The notes below the pieces were generated by a model. The model made no database searches. It was not told the DNA's origin and saw only the letters and a list, made by a program, of their open reading frames with translations. A stretch of DNA of 64,000 nucleotides from Planctomycetota bacterium (GTDB lineage Bacteria; Planctomycetota; SZUA-567; H5-PLA8). A program made the translations under genes and the position numbers. Shown here piece after piece: positions 1-9,962 of the stretch. Location: contig JABTUM010000002.1 in NCBI GenBank assembly GCA_015075375.1, positions 1,785,393-1,849,392 of the forward strand. Direction: 5' to 3'. Numbering within the stretch: the first letter of the stretch is position 1; the number at the start of each line of letters is the position of its first letter.

Positions 1-2
1 CG

Positions 3-2123
3 TACGACGCGCTGATCCAGGACCTGCCGCGTCTCCTGCGCCCGGGCGGAACTTCGACGGTGGCGCGGATGCTGCCCGACGAAGCGCAGTCGTTCCAGGC
101 GCTGATCGAACGCCTGAGCGAGCAGACGTCGCAACGCGTCACGGAAGAGGAACTGCGCGCGGCTGGCGACCAGGCCCGTACGCTGGGCTTCGAACTGCTG
201 ATTTTGGAAGACCCGCTGAGCGACGCGCGCTACGCGTATCTACGCGAACCTCCGGCGATCCAGCCGTCGCGGGGCTGGGGCTTGTTCCTGTTTCGCATCG
301 CGCCGCGCCACCGCATGCTGATAGAGACGCCGCGTCCGGTGGCGGAACCGCGGACGGTGGAAAGCGCGGCGGTGCTGCTCGAACTGCTCGGCGCGCATGC
401 ACTGATCGTGCCGGGAGCGCACTTTCAGACCAACCTGGACGGCACCAGCGACGTGCTGCGCTGGAGCCGCGCGCCATTCCGGCTGGCGCACGCGCAGTTA
501 CACGCGCATCACGTGCTCGAGGTGCGCGCCGCTTCAGAGGTAAACGCCACGACGCTATGGGTCGAGACGGAGCTGCCCGAGGCGGTGCGCGTCCGAGAGC
601 TTCAGGGCTGGCTGGGCGCGTTGAAGCTGGCCATGCCGCCGAATCCGGCACCGCTGGCGAACGAAGGCTTGCGCTTGGGTTCGCGGCCGAGTTTCTGCAC
701 GCTGGCGCTGGCGCCGCTGGCTACGCGCACGTTGCTGGCGGCGCGCTTCCGCGCGCGGGAACAGCCCGGTGAAGCGGCGCGCGAGCGCATCGCCACCGAA
801 GACGGGCACGTCGTCATGCTCGCACGCAAGCGGCTCGACGATCTGCGCGGCGCGCGCGCCTTGGATCTGCGTCCGCCGGACCGTTCGGAGTTGCTCTACT
901 TCGATCAGCAGGTGCTGACTCCGCTGCTGGATCTGGCCATGACCGAGAGCGCGGAAAGCGCAGAAACGTCGCGGCACCGCGAAGAGTCGCTCAAGCCTGT
1001 CGCGCACGCCGCACGGCAGATCGGCTACCGGCTGGAACTGGTGCGGCATCGCGCGGGGCCGGTCTTCGCGCTCTTGTCCGAAGAACGCGCTATTCCGGGC
1101 GGATGGGGCACGTTCGCATTACGCTTCGGCCCGGCGCGGCCGGTGCATCTGCTGGCCCCCTACCCCATTTCGGAGCTGAACACGCATGCCGCGGCACTGG
1201 AGCTTTTCGTGGCGCTCGACGCGCGAGCCGTCTCGCTGGGCGCCGTCGCGCCCGTCCAGTTGACCGAAACGCCCCTCGACGCACGGCAGCGCTTCGAACT
1301 CGTTTCGCTCTATCAGTTGGTGCATCAGACCGTACAGCGCTTCGGCTGGCTCAAGGGTCGCATCGTCAGTCTGGAGGTCCGGGGTTCGGCGAACTGGCCG
1401 GCCGATGTCGACGAATCGGCGATCTTGCGCGAGAGCAATATTCTGGGCGGCTTGAAAGCGATCTCGTCCGAGGTGCGCAGCTTGGCCGAAGCGCTGACCG
1501 CGCTGGGCCTGCCCGCGAAGCTGCACAACGGCGAAGCGAACCTGATCGCATTCGGCTTGGGCGAGAACCCCCAATTGCGTTACAGCGTCTCCCACGGCGC
1601 CGGTCCCTACGCGGCGGTCTGGTTCACGCGCGAAGCGCGGCTGCGCTTCCGCGACGCCGAGCCGGACCCAGGACGCGAGGCGCTGCTTGAGGCCGTCGGC
1701 TTGCCGCGCACCGAAGTGCTGTTGGGCGAATGGCTGCGCGCGGAACCGGATGCAACCGACGCGGTGCTTCCAGCGGGCGATCCCTGGACGCTTTTCGGAC
1801 CAGCGCTGGACGAAGCGCGCACCTATGCGGCCGACCGCAACGCCGTGCGCCTCGAACGCCTCGTGCAAGTCGCCCGAGAGCGCGGCCTGTCGATCCGCTA
1901 CCTTTACGAGCGGCAACGCGGGCTGCCCATGCTGGAGTTGCAAGCCGTCTTCTTCCCGAACCGGCGCGTGCGCGCGATCGTGAACCTCGCGGCGCTCTCG
2001 AACCTCGAACAAACCGTTGAAGCAGGAGCGGAAGAGTCGGCGGCGCGCGCGTTCCTCGACCGCCGTCCGGCTCTCTTGCGTGAAGGTCTGCCCCCGCGGC
2101 CTCCCCGGAGGCCTGAGCCGTGA
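3..2123 (+). CDS. Protein with two related FGase-like domains, incomplete at the left edge
   Basis: The reading frame is open from base 3, so the gene begins outside the window; the first possible internal start is GTG at 60. Function is unknown. Two segments share one pattern, at about residues 75-135 and 340-395 counted from that GTG: a GWG-F-FR strand, a P-P or P-Y turn, an E-x2-T, then an A-x-L-x-L-L helix. The same pattern lies in the lipoprotein at 6641-7663, which looks like the N-formylglutamate amidohydrolase/poly-gamma-glutamate hydrolase fold. The histidines expected to bind metal there (PHQRND, QLHG, HIEM) are missing from both copies here, so I infer non-catalytic copies. No membrane segment is visible in the part present. 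The stop overlaps the next start (GTGA), so the genes are probably translationally coupled. Confidence 0.75.
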   Translation, partial: YDALIQDLPRLLRPGGTSTVARMLPDEAQSFQALIERLSEQTSQRVTEEELRAAGDQARTLGFELLILEDPLSDARYAYLREPPAIQPSRGWGLFLFRIAPRHRMLIETPRPVAEPRTVESAAVLLELLGAHALIVPGAHFQTNLDGTSDVLRWSRAPFRLAHAQLHAHHVLEVRAASEVNATTLWVETELPEAVRVRELQGWLGALKLAMPPNPAPLANEGLRLGSRPSFCTLALAPLATRTLLAARFRAREQPGEAARERIATEDGHVVMLARKRLDDLRGARALDLRPPDRSELLYFDQQVLTPLLDLAMTESAESAETSRHREESLKPVAHAARQIGYRLELVRHRAGPVFALLSEERAIPGGWGTFALRFGPARPVHLLAPYPISELNTHAAALELFVALDARAVSLGAVAPVQLTETPLDARQRFELVSLYQLVHQTVQRFGWLKGRIVSLEVRGSANWPADVDESAILRESNILGGLKAISSEVRSLAEALTALGLPAKLHNGEANLIAFGLGENPQLRYSVSHGAGPYAAVWFTREARLRFRDAEPDPGREALLEAVGLPRTEVLLGEWLRAEPDATDAVLPAGDPWTLFGPALDEARTYAADRNAVRLERLVQVARERGLSIRYLYERQRGLPMLELQAVFFPNRRVRAIVNLAALSNLEQTVEAGAEESAARAFLDRRPALLREGLPPRPPRRPEP

Positions 2124-5100
2124 AGGTGACGAAGGGGCACAACTACCTCATCGCCGGCGCGGTGGCGCTCTTTGTAGCGCTGCGTCTGCTGGCGTGGTGG
2201 AGCCAGCCGCTGGCCGACGCGGAACCCGTGAACTTGGAGCCCGACCTCTCCATCGCAGCGAGTCGAGTCTACTACCGGATCGGGACCGAAGCGCATCTGC
2301 GGGTGGCGCTGGAGCCCGGTGAGGACGCGGTCAAAATCGTTTCGATCCTCGAATGGCCGCGGCAGGTGCTGCCTTTTGCGGAAGCGAACCTGGTCCCGTA
2401 CGCGCTCGAAGTCCAGTTGCTCGACGCTCAGCAGCGCCTGTTGTGGCAGGGACGCACGTGGCTGCAGACGCGCAAGACACGGAAGCTTCGCGAGGGCGGC
2501 CAGGCGCCGCTGGAGCCGGCATTTTACTTATCCGGTCCTGACACGCTGCTCGATCCACGGCTGCTGACGGTCCCGGTGGGCCGCGTCGCTCCCGGCGCGC
2601 GATTTCTGACGGTGCGCCTGGCCGAGCCGGCGGCGGGCGCGGCCGTGGCTCGCTGCTTCCGCCCGTTCCAACTGGCCGGAGTGGAACCGCTGAATGCCTG
2701 GGACCGCTTACCCTACGAGCAACGCGAAGAGCTGACGCGCGCGAATCTCTTCGATCCCAGCCTGCTCAGCGACGAAGAACGCGCGCAATTGGTTCGGCAG
2801 CGTTGGCGTGTGGCGATCCCGGTGGGCGACGAAGGCAAGGATTTCCAACCGGTCTCGATTTACCTCAACCCGCGCGAACTCCTGGAAGAGGACGAGCGCA
2901 CCGAACCCGAAGAAGTCCATGCAGACCTCCAGCCGGGCCACGAGCGCGTTTATAACGTGGAAGGTCCGGCGTTGGTGCGGCTGCTGGCGCGCGGGCCCGG
3001 AGGGCAAGCGGCTTCCGTGCGCGTGCGGCTGGAATGCGAATGGCGGGAACCGAACGCGCCGCCGCGGACGGAACTGCATCCCGCGGCGCTTTCGTCCGAC
3101 CAGCCGTCCGAAATTGCGCGTTGGGATCTGAAAGCCGGCCCGGCGACCCTGATTCTGCGCAGCCTGGAAGGCGCCGGCCGGGTCAGTTTGCAGGCCAACC
3201 TTCCCGCGCCGACGGGTGAAGCCTGGCGCACACTTCCCATCGAGGACCGCGCCGGCTACTGGTACCTGTGCGGCACGCACGACGCCCTGCAAAAATGGGG
3301 CATGGCCACCCAAGTTCCCGCGTCCCCGGAAGAGGCGGCCTTCGACTTCGAACTTCCGGAAACGCTGCACCCCGAACACGGACTGTACCGATTGCGCGTG
3401 CGGCCGTTGCGGCCACCAGGGGGCGATACGGCTGCGCCAACAGCCGTGCGCGCGGAATTCCTCGACGAGTTCGGCGCGCGAGTCGCTACACGCGATCTCG
3501 CCCCGCCGTCGGCTCCCGATCCGCTTTCCTGGCTTACCGATCGCGCCGTGACGTGCACCGTCGGCCAAGCCTCGGCCTATTACCTCGCGGTGCCGAAGTA
3601 CGCCCATAGCCTGCGCATTTCCGCCGAGACGCCCTGCCTGGTGCACCTGGCCAGCCGGACGGCCTCGATCCCGTTCGATACGTACGTGCCGGAAGACTAC
3701 AGCGAGGGCTCCGACACCCGGCTTCGCACCGGCCAGGAAGACGCCGTGCAGACGTGGTTCTCGGTCCGGCCGCGGCAGCATTTGGCGGCGTTCTCGCGCG
3801 GCCGCATCGTCGCGCTTCATACGGCTCTGCCGTGGCTGGCTCCGCGCGAAGTATTCGACGATCCCGAAGGGGAACGCTTCGGCGTCGCTGCCATCGCGCA
3901 TGCGGGCGAAACCCAGATCCTGTGGCCCGCGCCGAAACTCGAAGCGCTGCGCGAACCGGTGGATTGGAATACGGGCAGCTACGTGCGGCTCGATCCGAAC
4001 GAGAAGCGAACCTTCCGGCTGCCGCAAGGCTTTCGCGTCGACGCCGACGAGCCGTATCTGCTTCGCCTGCTGGGCCGCAATCCCGCCGCATGGCCTCAAC
4101 TGTTCCAAGAACCGGGCCGTCGGCCTCTTGAAATTCTGCGAACGGTACGCGGACCGGACGCCGCTTCGCTCGGCTTGTTCGGAACCGAAGCGCGGATCGT
4201 TGCGGAAGGCGACCACGCGGTATTCATTAATGCGCTGCCCGAAGCGGTACAGCCGGAACAGATCTGGCGTTTGCGCACGGGATACCGGGCATCGCCCACG
4301 CAGCCGGCACTCTTCTTGCTCGAAAAGCCCGGCCCCGGCCCGGTGTCCGTATCGCTTACGCTCTGCGCGACCGGTCATGACGGCACGGACGAAGCGGAAT
4401 CGGCCGCGCCCGACTCCGAGACGCCGGCGGCGGTGGTTACCCTGGACGATTCCGCCGTGGCGGCCTCCGATGCGCCGCGCTTCCGTATGGAAGTGGAGGT
4501 GAAGGCGCTGGGCACGGATGCGCAATCTGCGCGCGCTCCGATCGCCGAATCGTTCACGTTTCAACGCCGCCGATTTTTCATTCGTTCGGCGTGGCTCGGT
4601 ACGGGCGAAGCGCTGCTGGGCGGAGCGCGCGCGCAGCGCCTCACCGAAACGTCGCGGGTCTTCATGCCGCTGAAAGAAGATCTGCCTGCAGGGCGCTATC
4701 TGATCCGGGTCAAACCGCTAGGCGAGTACGATCTCTGGCTGCGCATGACGGCGCGGGCCGAGCACAAGATGCTGCTGCCGCCCGGGCACCAGACGGTCTG
4801 GCATCTTCGCGGTCCCGAGGTCGTACGGCTGCGCTGGCGCTCGCACGACCCCGCGAAGCGCCGCGAGATCGCTCCGCTGGAAGTCGTCGCGGTCACGCCC
4901 GAAGGCGCGCAGCCCCTCAAGGGCGTGCTGGAGCCCACCACCGGCGAAGGGACGGAGATCGCAAAGCAGTACCTGCTTCCCGAAGGCCTGATGAGTTTCT
5001 TCGTCAGTCATCCGGCGCGAGGTGAGGGAAAACCTGAGGACGCCGTTGAGGTGGAATTGGCGCGCCGCCAAGGCAGCGCCCCGGCAGTCCGTTCGGTCCG

Positions 5101-6637
5101 TATCGCCACGCCCGAAGGCGCGCCGGCGTGGGAACCGCTGGACGATGAACTCTTCACCTTCACGCGCTGGCGCTTGGCCGCGCACGATCCGCCGCTGCAG
5201 TTCGAAGTGCCTCCGGAAGCAAACGGCGCGGCGCCGGCCCTGTTGCATTTCGAGTTCCGTTCGCTGGTATCCGGCACGCCACCGGATTGGCCTGCGGCGC
5301 GCTCCATGGTCACGGCCACCTGGTACGACTCGGCAGGCAAGGAACTGGGCGCGTCGCAACACGCGGTCGCCTTCGAGCAGGATTCGCTCTCCTGGGTGGA
5401 AGGTTCGAGCAGCCACGTAAGTGGCGCGGTGGGGCTGGACCTGGAACTCCCCGCCGCGGCGCGGCGCGTGGAATTGCGCGCGGCAGGCAACGCCAATGCG
5501 CCGCTCCTGGCGTGGGCCGCGCGGCGCTGGCGCGAAGTCCCGCCCATTCATCTGCTGCACCCGTCCGCTCTGCGGCAAGCCCCGGTGGTCGTACGAACGC
5601 CCTTGCGCTTCTTCGACGAGTACGAAGCGCTGCTGCCGCTGCCAGAATCCGGCGCGAAGACGCTCGCACCCGAGCGCTACGTCGCGATCCGCTCGAGCCA
5701 TGCGGTTTTGAGCGTGGTGGAGAGCGGAGATTGGACGCGCCTGGCCTCGAGCGAAGGCGTGCTGTTACCGTGCTCGGCCGAAGGCGGCGCGATGGCGTTC
5801 GTCGAGCCGAGCTACATGAAAGTGGGCGCTCCCCTGCCCTGGTCGCCGGCGACCTTCGCGCACATTCAAGAGGGATTGACGCACGCCGTGGCGGTTTCCG
5901 GCGGCGAAGGCGCGCCCGAAAACATCGGCGTGGACTTGCTGGTGCGCTACCGCCTCAATGAAAAGTTCGATCCCACCAAGCCGATCCGGGTCTGGTTGAA
6001 TCAGCGCGAAGCGGCCACTCTGCTGCCGCGCACGCCGGCCGGCGTCCTGCGCATACCGGATGTCCGGCCGGGAAAGCACCTGCTGCGCGTGGTCACGGGA
6101 CAGCCCGACGCCGAGTTGTTCGTCAACGCGCTCCCGACCGAGAACCTGGGCGATCTGCGCTACCGCGCGCGCGAAGCCTGGATCGTACCGAACGACGGGC
6201 GCCTCGAAGTGCGCATCGACCGGCCGCGCCAAGAAGCGCAGACCGTTCACGTGGCGCTGTATGTGGGCGACGAGCAAAGCGCCGCTTGGGCCGAGCAGAA
6301 GCGCTTCGTGGTGGAGGCCGAACTGCTCGACCGGCCGGAGGCGCTCCCGGTGGGCATGCTGCGAGGCGGCACCACGCGTTCGGCGCGGCGCTTCGTGATT
6401 CCGGTCCGTGACGCCGGCGCGCCGTCGTTCACGGTGGGCGGATCGGCCCGCTACCGAAACGCAGGGCTCCTGTTCTTCCCGCTGGAGGACGACCTGCCAC
6501 CGGGCGCATACCGGCTGCGCATCCGCTTTCCCAGCGGCCTGAAAGTGCTGGCGCGTCCGTTCGAGCGCGTGGAAAAAGGAACCGTGGAGCGCGCTTCGTA
6601 CCGATTGGGCTACGAACCGCTGCAGGAGGAACGCTGA
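2120..6637 (+). CDS. Giant membrane-anchored beta-domain protein (1505 aa)
   Basis: A single N-terminal hydrophobic segment at about residues 8-27 (LIAGAVALFVALRLLAWW) is followed by almost 1480 residues without further membrane segments. This fits a protein anchored in the inner membrane with a large periplasmic part. The body is rich in beta strands and repeatedly shows a short motif of LPPG or LPAG, an aromatic residue, then alternating R, L and I (AGRYLIRVKP, PPGAYRLRIRF, GKHLLRVV), as in tandem beta-sandwich modules. I recognise no catalytic motif. The GTG start at 2120 overlaps the previous stop, and the lipoprotein gene follows three bases after the stop, so all three probably form one envelope complex. 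The partner role is inferred from context only. Confidence 0.8.
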   Translation: MKVTKGHNYLIAGAVALFVALRLLAWWSQPLADAEPVNLEPDLSIAASRVYYRIGTEAHLRVALEPGEDAVKIVSILEWPRQVLPFAEANLVPYALEVQLLDAQQRLLWQGRTWLQTRKTRKLREGGQAPLEPAFYLSGPDTLLDPRLLTVPVGRVAPGARFLTVRLAEPAAGAAVARCFRPFQLAGVEPLNAWDRLPYEQREELTRANLFDPSLLSDEERAQLVRQRWRVAIPVGDEGKDFQPVSIYLNPRELLEEDERTEPEEVHADLQPGHERVYNVEGPALVRLLARGPGGQAASVRVRLECEWREPNAPPRTELHPAALSSDQPSEIARWDLKAGPATLILRSLEGAGRVSLQANLPAPTGEAWRTLPIEDRAGYWYLCGTHDALQKWGMATQVPASPEEAAFDFELPETLHPEHGLYRLRVRPLRPPGGDTAAPTAVRAEFLDEFGARVATRDLAPPSAPDPLSWLTDRAVTCTVGQASAYYLAVPKYAHSLRISAETPCLVHLASRTASIPFDTYVPEDYSEGSDTRLRTGQEDAVQTWFSVRPRQHLAAFSRGRIVALHTALPWLAPREVFDDPEGERFGVAAIAHAGETQILWPAPKLEALREPVDWNTGSYVRLDPNEKRTFRLPQGFRVDADEPYLLRLLGRNPAAWPQLFQEPGRRPLEILRTVRGPDAASLGLFGTEARIVAEGDHAVFINALPEAVQPEQIWRLRTGYRASPTQPALFLLEKPGPGPVSVSLTLCATGHDGTDEAESAAPDSETPAAVVTLDDSAVAASDAPRFRMEVEVKALGTDAQSARAPIAESFTFQRRRFFIRSAWLGTGEALLGGARAQRLTETSRVFMPLKEDLPAGRYLIRVKPLGEYDLWLRMTARAEHKMLLPPGHQTVWHLRGPEVVRLRWRSHDPAKRREIAPLEVVAVTPEGAQPLKGVLEPTTGEGTEIAKQYLLPEGLMSFFVSHPARGEGKPEDAVEVELARRQGSAPAVRSVRIATPEGAPAWEPLDDELFTFTRWRLAAHDPPLQFEVPPEANGAAPALLHFEFRSLVSGTPPDWPAARSMVTATWYDSAGKELGASQHAVAFEQDSLSWVEGSSSHVSGAVGLDLELPAAARRVELRAAGNANAPLLAWAARRWREVPPIHLLHPSALRQAPVVVRTPLRFFDEYEALLPLPESGAKTLAPERYVAIRSSHAVLSVVESGDWTRLASSEGVLLPCSAEGGAMAFVEPSYMKVGAPLPWSPATFAHIQEGLTHAVAVSGGEGAPENIGVDLLVRYRLNEKFDPTKPIRVWLNQREAATLLPRTPAGVLRIPDVRPGKHLLRVVTGQPDAELFVNALPTENLGDLRYRAREAWIVPNDGRLEVRIDRPRQEAQTVHVALYVGDEQSAAWAEQKRFVVEAELLDRPEALPVGMLRGGTTRSARRFVIPVRDAGAPSFTVGGSARYRNAGLLFFPLEDDLPPGAYRLRIRFPSGLKVLARPFERVEKGTVERASYRLGYEPLQEER

Positions 6638-6640
6638 CCC

Positions 6641-7663
6641 ATGCGAAGCCTCACCCTATGGCCGGCCTGGCCCGCGATCCTGCTGCTTCTGGTTTTCGCC
6701 GGCTGCCAGCAGCCGCCGCCTCAGAAAAGCGTGCCCGCGCCGGTCGCTCCGCCCAAGCCCGCACCCGCGGCTCTGGCCGAACGAATCGAAACGGAGATTC
6801 GAGAGGCTTGGACGCGGGACGAAGATCCCGCGATATTCATGGTTCCTGACGACGATACCTTCGCACGCATGCGCGATCTCGTCGAGAAACTCTGCCAGGC
6901 TCTGCGCCAAGAGGATGCCGTAAAGGCGGCCGAACCGCTTAAACCGGCCGCCGCCGCGCTGGGGTTCGTGTTGGAGCGCATGGAGTCGGAAGGTCGCGCG
7001 GCCTGGGTGTTGAAAGAAGGCGCCGAACGCCGCGGACGCGGCATCTACGTCTTCCTCGAACACCCGGCGGAGCAGGCCATTGTGCTGCAGGCGCCGCATC
7101 AGCGTAACGATCTGTACACGGAACGCCTCGCGGCGCGCGGCTTCGCCCGCGGCTACGCCTCCGCGGTCTTTGGCAGCACCATCAATCGCAACCACTGCCC
7201 AGCCGAAGAAAAGGGCGGTATCCCCTGCAGCGATGTCGCCAACGCGCCGCGCTCGTTCTTCCAAGCGGCCACCGAAGGCGCCGCGCGCGCCTTCAAACAG
7301 AGCGCCTTTGTCCAACTGCACGGCTTCGAAAGCATGCGCGACGAAGACCGCGGCGAGTATCAGGTCATTTTATCGACCGGCGACGAGCGCTGGACCGGCG
7401 CTCTGAATTCGATGGTCGTGCAATTGCGTGAAGCACTGGGCGACAAGGCCGTCGGGCGCTATGGCCTGGACGTGCAGGTACTCGGCGCCACGCGCAACGC
7501 TCAAGGCCGTTACCTGCGCGAGCACGCCGACGACACCTTCGTGCATATCGAGATGACCTTGAATCTCCGCAAAGCGCTTCTGGAAGACAACGCTCAGTTC
7601 GAACGCATGTTGCGCGCCGTGGCGGGAATTCCACAACCGGAACCGGCCGCTGCTCAACCTTAA
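6641..7663 (+). CDS. Lipoprotein resembling N-formylglutamate amidohydrolase / poly-gamma-glutamate hydrolase
   Basis: The N-terminus is a signal peptide with a clear lipobox (LVFAGC, Cys at about residue 22), so the mature protein should be lipid-anchored. A proline-rich linker follows. The rest shows the order of motifs seen in FGase-like metallohydrolases: a PHQRND-x-T segment, a later NRN, a QLHG strand, a GATRN-x-QG loop and a C-terminal FVHIEM strand before LR-x-L. The three histidines and the acidic residues are plausible zinc ligands. If the assignment is right, it would cleave amide bonds at glutamyl-type substrates in the periplasm or outer envelope. Related domains without these histidines sit in the first gene of the cluster. 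The length of 340 aa fits the family; the assignment rests on motif order alone. Confidence 0.6.
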   Translation: MRSLTLWPAWPAILLLLVFAGCQQPPPQKSVPAPVAPPKPAPAALAERIETEIREAWTRDEDPAIFMVPDDDTFARMRDLVEKLCQALRQEDAVKAAEPLKPAAAALGFVLERMESEGRAAWVLKEGAERRGRGIYVFLEHPAEQAIVLQAPHQRNDLYTERLAARGFARGYASAVFGSTINRNHCPAEEKGGIPCSDVANAPRSFFQAATEGAARAFKQSAFVQLHGFESMRDEDRGEYQVILSTGDERWTGALNSMVVQLREALGDKAVGRYGLDVQVLGATRNAQGRYLREHADDTFVHIEMTLNLRKALLEDNAQFERMLRAVAGIPQPEPAAAQP

Positions 7664-7685
7664 TACGGGCGGGCTTATTGCGCAG

Positions 7686-9299
7686 TCAGGGTGCGGCTTC
7701 GAACGCACAGGAAATCGTGAGCGCCTCGTTCCCTGTCTCCGGCGAGCCGGGTAAGCCGACCGGCGCGCCTGGCCATCGTTCCAATCGGGCTTGTGCGATC
7801 GAGCCGGCCAAGGTCGAACCGTAGGTGCGCAGAAAATGCTCGTAGTTCGCTCGGACTTCGGGATGCGAAGAACCCAGCAGCCGTACTTTCAATTCCAATT
7901 CGTTCAGCCTGCGCAGCGCGTAACGCTCGCGCGGCGAGTCCGCCTGCTTCGCAAGCGGCCCACACTGCGGCATGCCGGCATCCACACCGCCGCCTTCCAC
8001 CGGTAGGGGCTCCAACCGAGTCGGAGGCTCGTAGCGCACGGGCTCGGCGGCTTCCGGCCGGTCGACCGGAACGAGCGTCTCCGCGCGCTGGCGCAACAAG
8101 AGCAGCGAGAGGCCCAGCAGCGCGAGAGCCACACCGGCTTGCGCGCAACGCAGCGCCTGCGGGTGAGCCGCCCATCCCGGCGCCTTCCGCGAAACCGCCC
8201 GTTTACCTTCCAGCCGAGCATGGGTGCCCAGACGCCGCCGTGCGCGAAGCTTCACGGTGCTGACGCCCGCCGCACGAATCAGCCGGGTGCTGGCGCGAGG
8301 CGTACGGCCGCCGCGCAGATCGGGCAGGCGCGCGATCGTCGCACGCAGACGTTTGCGCCAGCAACTGGCGGCCAGCGGCTTCTGGCCGGCGAGCAGCCGG
8401 TCGATGTCGTCGATGAGCAGTTCCGGCGAAGCGTACCGCGCGCGGCGATCGCGCGAGAGCAGCTTGTGCACAATCGAGGCGCACCAAGGACTGACCTCGG
8501 GGTTGATTTCGTGTACCGCAGGCGCCGTCTCGGTGCAGTGACGCGCCATGATGCTGAGCGAATCCGGGCCATCGAACGGCACCTGTCCCGTCAGCATTTG
8601 GTAGGCCGTCGCGCCCAGCGCGTACAAATCGGCCCGGATATCGAGGTCCAGCTCGCCGCGAGCCTGCTCGGGAGCGATGTAGTACGGAGTGCCTAAGGTC
8701 AATCCGGTGCTGGTCAGATGGGGATCGCCGGCGCCCACGATCTTGATCAGGCCCAAATCCGATAGCTGCACCCGGCCATCGGCGCCGAACATGATGTTGG
8801 CCGGCTTGATGTCGCGATGAATCACGCCGCGGCGATTCAAGTACGCCAGCGCGCTGGCCACCGCGCGCATAATGCCCAACGTTTCCCGTTCTTCCATACA
8901 GCCGCAGTGTGCCAAGCGGTCTTCAAGGTCGCCGCCTTCGGCCAATTCCAACGCCAGGTACAGCCAACCGCCCGCTTCTCCGGTCACCAGAGTCTGAACC
9001 AAGTGCGGATGCTTCAAGGATAGTCCAACCAGCGCTTCCTGCCGCACACGCTCGCGGCTGACCGGATCGCTCAACCGGCGCAGCGGGAAAAGCTTCAACG
9101 CGACGGATTCGCCTGAATCTTCTCGATGCGCGCGGTAAACCGCGCCCATGCCGCCCTCGCCCAGGAAGTCCTCAAGCACGAACGGCCCCACAGTACGATC
9201 GGGAAGGTCGGCAGTTCGCTCCAAGAGCGTCTCGCGCGACAAGCCCTGGAGTTCGTGCAGCGCACGGGGCGGTGCGTCGTTCTTAACAAGTCGGCTCAT
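7686..9299 (-). CDS. Membrane serine/threonine protein kinase (PknB-like)
   Basis: Hanks-type kinase. The glycine loop is GEGGMGAVYRA at about 47-57, the ATP lysine is Lys69 in VALK, the catalytic loop is HRDIKPANIM with Asp163, and the metal-binding motif is DLG (Asp181) instead of the usual DFG. GTPYYIAPEQ marks the activation segment and P+1 loop. A basic linker leads to one membrane helix at about 410-432 (VALALLGLSLLLL), so the roughly 100-residue tail should lie outside the cytoplasm and may sense a ligand. I chose the start at 9299 (MSRLVKND), because the 40 residues before it are low-complexity and arginine-rich; no strong ribosome site is seen at either. It converges on the lipoprotein gene with 22 bases between. 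Confidence 0.9.
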   Translation of the reverse strand: MSRLVKNDAPPRALHELQGLSRETLLERTADLPDRTVGPFVLEDFLGEGGMGAVYRAHREDSGESVALKLFPLRRLSDPVSRERVRQEALVGLSLKHPHLVQTLVTGEAGGWLYLALELAEGGDLEDRLAHCGCMEERETLGIMRAVASALAYLNRRGVIHRDIKPANIMFGADGRVQLSDLGLIKIVGAGDPHLTSTGLTLGTPYYIAPEQARGELDLDIRADLYALGATAYQMLTGQVPFDGPDSLSIMARHCTETAPAVHEINPEVSPWCASIVHKLLSRDRRARYASPELLIDDIDRLLAGQKPLAASCWRKRLRATIARLPDLRGGRTPRASTRLIRAAGVSTVKLRARRRLGTHARLEGKRAVSRKAPGWAAHPQALRCAQAGVALALLGLSLLLLRQRAETLVPVDRPEAAEPVRYEPPTRLEPLPVEGGGVDAGMPQCGPLAKQADSPRERYALRRLNELELKVRLLGSSHPEVRANYEHFLRTYGSTLAGSIAQARLERWPGAPVGLPGSPETGNEALTISCAFEAAP

Positions 9300-9704
9300 A
9301 GATGTTCGCGCGCGGGGTGCTCGACTGCGGTTGCGCGCCCCTCCTAGGTAGCGGGTTCGCAGCAGCCGCCCTGGCTTTCCGCGAACCGTCATACGCGGTA
9401 AGGCAAACCCAGTGCGCAAGGTCTTTAAAAGCGCGGAAGAATCCGGTTCTGCTCATAAACCGCGTGGAAACGGGTGATTAGAAAAACGGGCAGCCCCTGA
9501 TGCCCGCGTGCATACCAGTGGGAGTTGGCGTACCGAATGGTTTGGATTCGAGCAGACCGACTAATCGGCAGCACCGCAGCTGCTTCTTTACGAATGTCGG
9601 AAGGCTCTGTCCTTAAGGTGTTTGCGAGAAGTCCGCCGGCAGAGAATTGCCCGGGTTGGCTTGACATCCCACACTTGTGAAGTAAATAGTCATCTTCCAC
9701 CCAA
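9300..9704. other. Intergenic region upstream of the kinase and tRNA
   Basis: About 400 bases without a convincing gene. It holds the 5' region of the minus-strand kinase, a small hairpin with an A/T tract listed separately, and the upstream region of tRNA-Gly. Short frames on the minus strand here overlap the tRNA and look fortuitous. Confidence 0.5.
9482..9506 (-). terminator. Possible rho-independent terminator, minus strand
   Basis: Read on the minus strand, a 6-bp stem (CGGGCA/TGCCCG) with an 8-base loop is followed directly by five T. It could stop transcription leaving the formate dehydrogenase operon before it enters the kinase gene. The stem is short, so this is a moderate call. Confidence 0.4.
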
Positions 9705-9776
9705 GCGGGTGTAGCTCAGTGGTAGAGCGCGACCTTGCCAAGGTCGAAGTCGAGGGTTCGAATCCCTTCACCCGCT
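9705..9776 (+). tRNA. tRNA-Gly (anticodon GCC)
   Basis: A full cloverleaf can be drawn by eye. The acceptor GCGGGTG pairs with CACCCGC. The D-arm is GCTC-AGTGGTA-GAGC. The anticodon arm is CGACC-TTGCCAA-GGTCG, giving anticodon GCC, and the T-arm is GAGGG-TTCGAAT-CCCTT. The discriminator T is followed by an encoded CCA at 9777-9779. No other tRNA is adjacent. Confidence 0.97.
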
Positions 9777-9962
9777 CCATTATAAACACATGACACATAA
9801 AGAGATACGGGATCCAGCGAACGATCGCTAATTCCGTCCGCCCACCCAGATTGGGAAAGTTGGACCACATCCTACCCTCGGTCCAGCATCCTGCAGCTTG
9901 CTTGCCCTTGCGTTGACCTGCCCGACCTTAGCCACTTACCGCTAAGACCTTTAGCCCTGTGA

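Noticed and set aside
2708..4564. Long minus-strand open frame opposite the giant beta protein
   Set aside because: It is Arg/His/Gly-rich with no domain, and the plus-strand frame has coherent beta repeats and coupled neighbours; such shadows are expected in GC-rich DNA.
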